This document shows, piece by piece, positions 55,366-64,000 of a DNA stretch of 64,000 bases (within the stretch, counting starts at the first letter, position 1; every line of letters begins with the position of its first letter). The DNA comes from Salvator merianae (taxonomy: Eukaryota; Chordata; Lepidosauria; Squamata; Teiidae): NCBI GenBank assembly GCA_003586115.2, contig QVOM02000073.1:24786175-24850174 (forward strand), written 5' to 3'. The notes under the pieces were generated by a model. That model did no database searches. It worked only from the letters and a program-made list of their open reading frames with translations, and was not told the DNA's origin. Made by a program: the position numbers and the translations under genes.

Positions 55366-55455
55366 TTTCTTTGTCAGAGTCAGTTATTTTATTCCAGCAC
55401 CAAAATAAGCCCTATAAACTGGAAAGTGTCCTCACACAGTTCTTCAGGAGAATAC

Positions 55456-55700
55456 TTGTTGTTCAGTTGTTAAGTCGAGCCTGACTCTTTGTGACCCCAT
55501 GGACTGTAGCATGTCCTTTTCTGCCTCCTGAAGTTTGCTCAAGCTCATGTTCACTGCATCTATGACACTGTCTATCCATCTCATCCTCTCCCATCCCCTC
55601 TCTTTTTGCCTTCAATCCTTCTCAGCAATAGGGCCTTTTCCAATGAGTCCTGTCTTCTCATTATGTGGCCAGTGTTTGAGCTTCTGCTTCAGTATTTGTA
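55456..55700 (-). mobile_element. RTE-BovB LINE 3' end (antisense)
   Basis: On the minus strand the frame is uninterrupted for more than 50 codons: 'QKERGWERMRWIDSVIDAVN', followed by 'MSLSKLQEAEKDM' and 'MGSQRVRLDLTTE'. This is the characteristic BovB ORF C-terminus (RRRRGRQRMRWLD...M.LSKL...). Upstream it has 'LKHWPHNEKTGLIGKGPIAE' (the GHxMR...LEK region). On the plus strand it reads 'gttcagttgttaagtcg', 'tgactctttgtgaccccatg', 'gactgtagcatg', the familiar BovB 3' end in reverse. The 5' end is truncated near 55700. Confidence 0.9.
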
Positions 55701-55704
55701 GATG

Positions 55705-57150
55705 GCATACCCCTGTGATCTAGTATATTATGACAGATCCTTTTTGGCAGTGCTCCAGGAAGCTTTGCCAGAAATGTGTCTGTTCTAAAGCAGCTAGGCT
55801 GGAAACTCCAACAGCCGGCTCTCTGGAGACAGTGGCAAGGGTTGGAGTGGGACAGGCTGTCCAAACAGAAATAGCCCTGTCCTGCTCCAGAGGCAAGCTG
55901 CCCTAGCTTGGGATGCATTGTAGCCTGCCCTGTCCCAGAACAAAAGGCGTGAGTGAGGAAAGGCTCACAGGGATTATCTGGACACCTGCCGGCAAAGATG
56001 AATCAAGATAATGTGACTGTTCCTTCAAGGGGAATGTATCTCCTTCTTAGGTTGGATCAGACAGGGCCAAAAATCTGTAACTATTTTGTAATTGTACCGG
56101 ATTTGTCAGCTGTGATCACGGTGCTCCTGATGCAGTCCAGGAATATAGACCTTATTTACTGGGTTAACTTTATTCTGGTAAAATTAACTATTACAGTGCA
56201 ATATCCTGTTATTCCATAATTGCAGTTCTTTCTGGATTACTGTGTGAGAAATACAGTGAGACCTTCAGCATGAGCTGTTTCTACCTGGAAATACTTCATG
56301 TGATACTATTGGTCACCTGTACAGCATGACAGGAAGGTTAGGTTATGTGGAAAGAAAATCTTGCAGCTGTAATATCACTTTGCTCCTGGGCAAATGCTAA
56401 AATGCGGAGTATCCATCTAATGTTTACACAATGTGTGATAATGATTATTCCGGATATGCTTTATAGTGGTATGAACAGTGGCTAATGAGACTGTTTCCTG
56501 TGTTCATACTGGCTATTCTGACAGCAGATTTCCCACAATGCAATGTAATGCAACACCAGGAGATTTGCAATATGGAGAAGAAATTAGTGGGACAATTGTA
56601 GGAGCAGAATGAACCACTTGCTGTCAGAAATAAAGTAGATATCTTTCTACATTGTTTGTGTGAATTTTGGGCCCCCAAAATCAATATGAACAAGCCTTAC
56701 TCTTTTTAAAAAAAAACGAAATGGTTTTAACTGGATACTAAGTGTATACTTAGGTATGGGAAGGTGAATTTGGTGACAGGGAACTAATATAGACTGGGAA
56801 TTTGATGAAGATGAAGATGATTTAAAACGTTTCTATACTGCTTCTCATAAAAAAGAAACATCTCAAAGCAGTTTACAGAAACATATGAATTAAAATCACA
56901 TTAAAAGCCATGTGGGTTAGGGAGAGAACTACCATTCACACAGGGAACACCTAGAGGAAGAAATATGTTTTAGTAGGTGCTTGGAAGCTATAATTGTAGG
57001 TGCCTCATGAATAGCAGAGGGGAGGTATCTAATATGACAACATATGAATAGTATCAGGAACGTGATAAGGGTGGCATCATATAAACAGTGCCCAAACTGT
57101 GTGCAATTAAATAGTACAACAATCTAAATAATTTCAGGTCTGAACATACA
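55705..57150. other. No recognised gene
   Basis: 55740-55920 is GC-richer and directly upstream (in BovB sense) of the truncated BovB, but does not align with that element. The remainder is unmarked, with one LINE tail listed separately. Confidence 0.45.
56815..56905 (-). mobile_element. LINE/SINE tail-like sequence, antisense
   Basis: 'atttaaaacgtttctatact', 'gcttctcataaaaaagaaac', 'atctcaaagcagtttacaga': the familiar 'ataccgccc...tctcaaagcggtttaca' reptile terminus. Confidence 0.45.
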
Positions 57151-57154
57151 CTAA

Positions 57155-58350
57155 GGCCACGGTCCGACATCATAAATTTAATCCGTATCAGAAGAGTACA
57201 AGGACTGAATTCGTCTTCTGATCGTTCCCACAGTTACAATTTAACACGGACTCAATTCATATTTGCTCGTTCCCACACTGATATTTCCCGTGCTTGGCAT
57301 GGAGAAACAGTACCTTTTCTGCCTCCACCCCTTGTCAAATTCTCCTCCCTGTGCAGTCAGTGATTGGCTGCAGTCTCAACGTTCAAATCTTGACGTCACA
57401 GGGGCAGAAAAGTCAAGTTCCGCTCTCTGTATGTCCCCACTGCTGCCTCAGAACATGGATTCACTTGGCAGCGTTACTAGTCATTCGCCATTTGCTCCTT
57501 CTCCCCACTACAGCCTCTATCTACACAAGCAGAACTTTAAAACTATATGTACCACACAATTAAGCTTTTTAAAGGGCTGATGGTGATTTCTGCTCCCTTG
57601 CAAGTGCACTTTTGCGCAATTGCGCAATTTAAAAGTAGCGCAAAAGCAGGGAGAGGTCCGTGACGAAGGGGAAACGTGGGGAGGGAATGTGGGGGGGCTC
57701 TATTATCTTGATAGTACAGTTCTTTGCCAGCAAATGGACTCTGCCTCATCTCCCCCCAAGACATCCGCAGCGACATATGTCCCCGCTGTGTAGCTGTGTG
57801 TTGCCGACGGCAAAACTCATCTTGAGTGGGTTCTTTGTTGGGGCAAGAGAACTGCAACCCCAAACAGGCGCAGTTTATTTTTTGGTTTAAAGAGCAGACG
57901 GAAGTGGAGGAAGCCTTTAATTTCTTCCTGGCAGTGTCGAATGGGCGATAAAGAAAGAGAAAGGACCGCAGCTTAGCAAAGTAAAAAGAAGGATGGTTTC
58001 TTTTCCACTGGCAGCGACGGAAGGGGGGATAATGGAGGGAGAGGAAACTGCTGCGCTTCCTGCCCGCCCACAAAGTCTGTCATTGGATGGCACAAAATGG
58101 GGATCCCTCCCTCTGCACGCCTCCAAAGAAGTACGGTCCCTCCCAAATAGTCTCCTTCCCTGTTCCCACATCACAAAGTAAAGCACGCTAGCGATCTGGA
58201 ATGGCTTGAGAACTCATTAAATCCGAATACAAAGTAGTCCAGATTTCGCCAATTTAGTCCAGAAAAACTGTGGAACGGCAAGATCATGTCGGGACAGCGG
58301 GAACTGAAGACGGCCTGTAAACTGATTAAATGCCGTGTCGGAACGTGGCC
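57155..58350 (-). mobile_element. TIR-B element, 1,196 bp, inverted copy
   Basis: Flanked on both sides by TAA (57152-57154 and 58351-58353). The right end read inward GGCCACGTTCCGACACGGC, then 'atttaatcagtttacaggc', is the left end of 49899-50968. The left end here, GGCCACGGTCCGACATC, equals that copy's right end. On the minus strand a 176-codon frame (57543-58073) includes 'SFLSLHYPPFRRCQWKRN' and 'RKKLKASSTSVCSLNQKINC', shared with the other copy except for an in-frame insertion of about 18 codons. No DDE motif could be recognised. Confidence 0.85.
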
Positions 58351-58359
58351 TAAGTGCCA

Positions 58360-58535
58360 TAATGTCTGCATAGCTATCTACCCTTGCCTTTAGCTAAGGA
58401 AACAGTTTTTCCTCCCCATTTTCAGGCACTGTTACTGTTTTTAGTATGTGCATTTTGCGTTCTGTTTTTATTGCTGTAACCTGCCCTGAGACTTTTAGGT
58501 ATCAGGAGGGATAAAAATGCAAATCAATAATAATA
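58360..58535 (+). mobile_element. L2-like LINE 3' end
   Basis: 'ccattttcaggcactgttac' (also at 42984-43004, after the L2 ORF2 tail), then 'gctgtaacctgccctgagac', 'aggagggataaaaatgcaaa' and an AATAATAAT tail. Confidence 0.7.
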
Positions 58536-58539
58536 ACAG

Positions 58540-59844
58540 TATTAAAAAATAGCTGGAAAACATGTTGTGTGATTTGCCCTAAGGACTTTCATTAGGTTAC
58601 CTTTAAGGACAAGAGCTGTAATATTTCAAAGACTGGGCAAAATTATGGTACCTAAAACAAATGAGCTTAAACCTTGTTCTTGTATTTTGAGAAAAGGCAA
58701 AGGCAGTAGAACCACTGGGAAAGGAAGAACTGAATTGACTCCTACATTGAGTGAATGACCTCCCAAAGGTGAATGGATAAAGCATGATAATTCTAGACAC
58801 AAACCTTAGTGCAGAGCCAGCCCAAGTACTCCCTCTTTCCCATGGTTTAGCCCATGGAATATCTCTCTATTATAAACTCTTTCCTGTCTTTATTTCATGG
58901 ATAGTTCTGGAATTCTACTGACATAAGCAACTTTTGCTCCTCACTGCCTTTGAAGAACCTGATCAATTAGACAGGCTTGCATGATTATTGCTGATCTGAT
59001 AAGCACAGCCTTTGTGAAGCATTGATCAGAAAGTAAAGTTCCCCAGCCTTCATCCACTTAAAATCAGCAGCACAGTTTTAAAATTCATACATAGTGCAAC
59101 ATCTCTGTGTAACGATTTAATATAACTTCTGATTTAAAAGAGTTTCCCTTTGGATTCCAATCTTTCTGAGTAATAAGGTAGATGAGAAAAGAGATTACTC
59201 TCTAACTCTGGGGGGAAATCTGAATGTATCTTTTTTATTCCCCTGATTTTGGCAATTAGTTAAATAGATTTGTGGAAAATTCCCCCTTCTTTCAGTTTCC
59301 CTTCTTATATATGATTCTCTAGTCAATGAACGATATAAGAATCAAATGAAACAATTGTGCCAGATTTTGGAGTGGTAGAAGAGAAACCTGAATGACTGGA
59401 CTTCTCCCTATATTTCAATATTTCTTACTACATCAGTACCCACTAAATTGTATTCCAGTCTTTCCCTATCAAAAAAAACCACTTTTGTTTGTCAAGCCAA
59501 ATACTAATTTGTGAGTTCAGATGAAAAAGCAATGTAAACTGGTTTATTGTGAAAGAAAGGAGGCAAGGAGATCTACCATTGGAAGACAGAAATAATATTC
59601 CCCAGATTCCAGCATTAAAGAGAATGAGATCCAGAATGTATAGTCTTGTTTTTTATGAGACCTGTTTTGTTTGGGTTTTTGACTAAGATCTAATTCTGCA
59701 ACAGAAAGGCAGTAATGCGTACTGCAGTGCTCAAGGCAAGGATATTTATTGTTGCAGATAGGTTAACCATTTTTTTAACCATTTTTAATACACATTGGTG
59801 GATCGATGTCAAAGCCCTTTAGCAGCTGAAAGACATATAAAGCA
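58540..59844. other. No recognised feature
   Basis: AT-rich, apparently unique. No frame above 65 codons. Confidence 0.5.
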
Positions 59845-59925
59845 ATAGAATCATAGAATCATAGAGTTGGAAGGGACCTCCAGGGCCATCGAGTCCAACC
59901 CCCTGCTCAATGCAGGATTCACCAA
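59845..59925 (-). mobile_element. CR1 LINE 3' terminus (antisense)
   Basis: 'atagaatcatagaatcatag', 'agttggaagggacctccagg', 'gccatcgagtccaacccc', 'tgctcaatgcaggattcac': the last 80 bp of the same CR1 subfamily as 14780 and 31873, with two copies of the terminal ATTCTATG unit on the minus strand. Extremely 5'-truncated. Confidence 0.93.
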
Positions 59926-59929
59926 AGCA

Positions 59930-61460
59930 TATTGCCAGCTGAGATGTGGAACAATTTTAACTGTGCGCAGGTAGGCTTGCAAAAGATGTCAGCATAGATT
60001 GCAAACGTGTCAGAAATACAAAGTTTGTAAACTTTAAAGCAGGTGTAGTGGAACTATTCTGAAAAGCTGACGACAGTTGTTTTAAATGGCTTGTATCTTC
60101 CAGATTGCCCTTGAGGGAATACTGCTACATAGGGAGAAGTGAAACTGTGACCTGTACTTTGCACTGAATAGAGCAGAGCCTAAAACATCACAGTAACGTG
60201 CCTGGCTGAAAATCCTTCCCCACAGATCTAATTTTCAAATAGGAAGCTATGTTGTTTTCTGTTTTAGCAAAATGGGTGCTTCCAAGACAGGCAGTACTGA
60301 GTATGCCATGTATGTTCATTCATTTTATTGCCGCTGCTGTTCCTGTTATGCACCATTTAGTCAGGTTAGACTCCCTAGAAAATGACATTGGTGGAAGAAA
60401 CGGGTATTTCGTCAACTAGTGTGGTCTTTGTGACAGAGGATGCAATTATGTAGGTGGGTTAGATTAGAATTTTTCTAAAAAAACAAGATATCCTTTGTGT
60501 TTTTATTCCGTCCTCATTTCAAGAGAAACCACATTAAATGTGGGCAATTGCTGTCTATACTGCAGCCAGTGTCTTATTGGGGTTGGCTGCAGACATATGA
60601 CTGACCAATGGTGCTCTGGATTTGGTCCCCTGTGATTGGCTGAGCAGCTCTCATGGCCCTAAAGACAGTGCCACCACCTTCCTCACAAATCAGCAAAAAA
60701 ATGGTGCATTTCGGTTTCTTCAGAGTTCTCCGTTTTCTTAAAATGCAAACCTAATCTTTGTAGTTTTGGAAAACAACTGTGTTTTCTGGTTCTGTCTCAG
60801 TGGACATGATGGACAGTTTCTGTCCTCACTCTGAAGCCTTTTAAGTTTCTAAAACTGATGCACAGATCCCTCTTGCTTAAGCTTTTCTCCCCATTACGTG
60901 GACCAAGTCCTGTTCCTTTAGCCTTCATTTCTTTTCATTCCCACAAAGAATTCTTGTAAGAGCAGCTTTCTCAAAGGAAGAAGGTCCAAAGCTGCCTGTA
61001 TGGTTTACAGAAGTCTTTGGTACGTTTCTGTAGCAGTGGAATGTAAAATAAGCAACAGTGGGGAAAATGGAATTGAATTTCTGATTCTCTAAGTAGCACT
61101 TTGCAATTCACAGCAATTTAATTGCAAGTTCATATTTGAATATAATTTAAAATATGTGTGCTGTGAAGCTTTTTTTTTTTAAGTTACAGATTAATGGAGA
61201 AGTGGAAGAAAATAGGATTATGGAGAAAACATGCAGAAATGATATGTATTAGGGAAATGATAGGTTTGTCTCTCCTTATCAAGGATTTCCCTGTTTTGTG
61301 GGTGGGGTTCAGATCTTGTAGTAGAACTGTCTGGCTTATACCAAAATGGATTTTTATTTGGACTGAACGATCATATGTTTGCATGGGGTCTGCAGGACAA
61401 TCTTACAGAGGCTGGAAGCTGTTGGAAGCACCCTTTGAAATGGACTCCTGTCTCATCCCT
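59930..61460. other. No recognised gene
   Basis: Unmarked DNA with a T10 run at about 61171. The plus frame of 128 codons (61194-61580) crosses into the TIR-E element and is not plausible as coding. Confidence 0.45.
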
Positions 61461-61462
61461 AG

Positions 61463-61911
61463 ATGTTTCCACTTTACACTAGTGCATGCCAGGACACTCA
61501 CTAGTGAAGTGCTTTTGCATTTCGGAGAGGCCCTGGAGATTGGGAACAAACTACAGCTGCTCCTAATAGCTACTTGCTGAGGAGTACAAAATTGTGCTCC
61601 ACAACTGTACTAGGAGCAGCTAGACTGCTCCTGGTACACTGTGTTTGCACCCTCTTCTGGCTGTGAATGCAGATAGCATGGCGTGGCTGTGACTGCGCCA
61701 TCATGTGATGTTCCTGGTCACTATGGTAGTGGCCGGAAGTTTCCCAGTCGCTGTCATGGTGCAGCATGCTAGCAATCACACTGCGAATGCTGGTGTCCTG
61801 CTGTTCTGTTCTAAGGACTCAACACTGTGAAGGATCACCACTCTGCGAAGTCTGTTCCACTTTGGAACATGGTAATTATCCTGTTCTAAGATGGCAAGTG
61901 TGAAAAGGTCC
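61463..61911 (+). mobile_element. TIR-E non-autonomous DNA transposon
   Basis: 'gtttccactttacactagtg' at the left and 'ggaccttttcacacttgcca' read inward from the right. It is collinear with 30390-30803: 'attgggaacaaactacagct', 'caaaattgtgctccacaac', 'ggtcactatggtagtggccg', 'cgctgtcatggtgca'. It is about 35 bp longer, through small indels near the right end. Confidence 0.8.
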
Positions 61912-62294
61912 TTTGTCTGTAGTTTCACGACATGTTCTAGTGAAATATTCTAACTTCCAAGCTTCTTCAAACACTTACCATTCTAGCAACAATAGACCAT
62001 GTGAGCAGCCACAGCATGTTTGGGGAAATTTGAGGCTTTTCTTGAAGCCTAACTCCGGTGTCCCTAGACCTGTGCTTTGGTTCCCTGCAGAAGAAAGAGC
62101 AGTGTGGACTATATATGAATCTCATGAGTGTGCTCCAGGCATGATCCAAGAGTTAGGTAGAGATGTTAGGATTTAGCTACAATGTCTGAAATTGCCAGTG
62201 ATGTTGTATGAAGGTGGACAGTCCTGTGCATATTTTATTCACTGGTATAAAGATTGCTCCTAGCTCTACTGCAAGCTGAATTTGGAAGCACAGA

Positions 62295-62420
62295 TCACAC
62301 TGCATGATGCCTCATAGGTTAGTGGCAGAGCATCTATTTTGACTTTGGAAAGTCCCAAGCTGGAAGAACCCATCATTTATGGGTCACTGCTGGGACCCAC
62401 CTACACCTAAGTTTTAATCT
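62295..62420 (+). mobile_element. tRNA-derived SINE, decayed
   Basis: 'taggttagtggcagagcatc' followed by 'tattttgactttggaaagtc' and 'ccaagctggaa' is a worn version of the reptile SINE head (TAGCTCAGTGGCAGAGCATC...TGCATGCAGAAGGTCCCAGG). The B box is no longer recognisable. Confidence 0.6.
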
Positions 62421-62424
62421 GGCC

Positions 62425-63478
62425 TCAGTTCCCCTTCAGAGTGAGAGAACACATCAGCCAAGAGAACCAGACATTTTCTTTCCACATTATCAAACCCAAA
62501 ATTGGATTTTCCTAGTTAGATAATACTGAAAGAAAACTGCTTGTAAATAATCCTAAGCTCTGAGGAGTAAACATTCTCATTCAAGCTTTCCTTGTTCTTA
62601 TCATTCAGTGAAATTTCTGGAGATTTTGGAGAGAATGCTTAGTATTCCCAGGGCTTCTTCTTGTGGCCTTGGCCAGTGCCACACCCTGTATGGCAAGATC
62701 AGGCTCCTCTTCTTTCACTTCCTATTGTCAGATTTCCAGGCAATAGTCTGGGGAGCATTTGTGGTAGAATTCAGAATTATTCATGTTACTAGTTATCCAA
62801 TATCTCAAAAAAGGAAAAGTCTAAGCATAAATATTTACAATGTTTCAATTACTGTCGGCGTAGCAGCTGCCAGCCATGACTTGTGGATCTACAAATCAAT
62901 ATTTATGAGCCTTTGAATACTTAGAGTACACCTGGCCATTAGTCTGAATTGACTGGTTTATTGTCTTAACACTCTTTAGAACAATGATAAACATCTTTAA
63001 ACAAGTCTTTGCTGAAGATTTCTTGATTATAGCCTCAGACTGAGCACTTGCAAAGTGGGCTGGCAGCTGTCGATTCTGGTTTAGAAGCAACTGTGTTATG
63101 AAGATGCTGTTATGGCGATGCTCAAAAGGAGAGCCTGTGGGGTGGAAAACGATGCCTGTAGAAAATAGGAACAGAAGGAGGAAATGATGGAGGGAAGAAA
63201 TAGCAGAGGTCGGCAGCAATGTCATTATGTAAAGAGCAGCACTTCTGAATTAACTGAGAGGAAAGTGCCAATACTGTACCTTTGTTTCAAATTGTTTTCT
63301 TGGAGGAGGCTGCACAAGCAGAATGCAAACATAACAAAGGCCTATTGGGTATTCTACGCATGCTTTCCTGCTGCTGCTGCATGGGTACGTGTATTTTTCC
63401 CAAACAGAGCAGATTCTTCACAGTTGCTTTACAACACAGTTTTGTGAACGTTTAAGGTATCTGCATTATATTTTATCA
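62425..63478. other. No recognised feature
   Basis: Unmarked DNA. Frames of 102-109 codons on each strand (62608-63225) do not resemble known proteins. Confidence 0.45.
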
Positions 63479-63479
63479 A

Positions 63480-64000
63480 CAACTTGCTGTCTATATTTAA
63501 GTTGAATGTTAGTGCATTATGATCACTGTTCCCTATTGGGTCAGTTACAGCAATGTCTTGTACCAGATCCTGAGTATTACTTAGGATCAAGTCCAGGATT
63601 CCTTTCCCCCGGATGGTTCCACAGTCATCCGCTCTAGGGAACAGTCATTTAGTATGCCTAGGAATTTTATCTCTCTCTTATGAGTTGCATGAGCATTCAG
63701 CTAGTCTACATCAGGATGGTTGAAAACCCCCATTATAACTACCCTTTCTCTTTTGGTTGCCTCTACTTCTTTTTCCAAATATTCCTAACATTAGATTTGC
63801 TTTCTGGCCTGGCATTCTTATCCACAATGCCTCTAGACAGTCTAGTTCATCACACTTTATCTCTAATGTATAAAGCTACACCACCTTCAGTTTGCCCTTT
63901 TTGTCCTTCCTGTACAGTTTGTAACCTGGGATAACTGTATCCCATTGGTCTTCATCAGTCCACCTGGTTTCAATTCTCCCAATAATATCATTTTTTTATC
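63480..64000 (-). pseudogene. CR1 ORF2 endonuclease-domain fragment, runs off the window
   Basis: Read on the minus strand from the window edge: 'DIIGRIETRWTDEDQWDTVI' and 'PGYKLYRKDKKGK' (the 'ETWW...W......GY.LFRKDR' part of the apurinic-like endonuclease). After frameshifts comes a 'GVFNHPDVD' type block corresponding to the G-D-F-N-H motif. Then follows 'GKGILDLILSNTQDLVQDIA', then 'VTDPIGNSDHNALTF', which holds the conserved S-D-H catalytic triplet. The domain order matches CR1 ORF2p; the RT would follow to the left of 63480 but is absent. Frameshifts make it inactive. Confidence 0.85.

Overview
The window looks like nuclear DNA from a squamate reptile (a lizard or close relative). That is inferred from the repeats. 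It holds RTE-BovB, L1 ORF2 tails, CR1 with the ATTCTATG 3' end, L2-like LINE remnants, tRNA-derived SINEs, and many short non-autonomous DNA transposons with terminal inverted repeats. BovB together with CR1, L2 and dense Harbinger/hAT-like MITEs is a typical squamate mix. I found no convincing exon of a cellular protein gene, no structural RNA gene and no CRISPR array, so the window is best read as intergenic or deep-intronic sequence.

Layout. 1-12.4 kb: mostly unmarked DNA with hairpin MITEs, a 280-300 bp inverted duplication around a SINE (6.8-8.0 kb), and an L1 tail (8.9-9.5 kb). 12.4-13.1 kb: a promoter-like module with two octamer motifs 21 bp apart, a TATA box, and a 125-codon ATG frame built on a 108-bp duplication. 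13.2-15.1 kb: old LINE fragments, ending with a CR1 3' end. 15-30 kb: largely unmarked, interrupted by an 831-bp Harbinger-like element at 20.2-21.1 kb. 30.4-32.2 kb: a MITE, a second L1 tail, and a CR1 fragment next to it that keeps an open ORF2 C-terminus. 33-42 kb: more MITEs, two LTR-like stretches, microsatellites, and a second, inverted copy of the 831-bp element (41.5-42.3 kb). 42.5-52.2 kb: an L2-like LINE tail and a cluster of MITEs. 54.9-55.7 kb: a decayed plus-strand reverse transcriptase beside a minus-strand BovB 3' end. 57.2-58.4 kb: a second, inverted copy of the roughly 1.1-kb element at 49.9-51.0 kb. 59.8-64 kb: CR1 and SINE pieces, ending in a CR1 endonuclease fragment that runs off the window.

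There is no pathway to describe. The biology is a succession of transposon insertions. Two families could be delimited to the base from target-site duplications: an 831/832-bp family with TTA on both sides, and a 1,070/1,196-bp family with CTT or TAA on both sides. Both carry TIRs beginning GG and fit a PIF/Harbinger-type transposase acting in trans. The most unusual single place is the 12.45-13.05 kb module, which could be a retroviral-type LTR or a small unannotated transcription unit.

Family labels (TIR-A to TIR-H, HP-1 to HP-3) are local names for this window. Where bounds are approximate the entry says so. No database search was possible.
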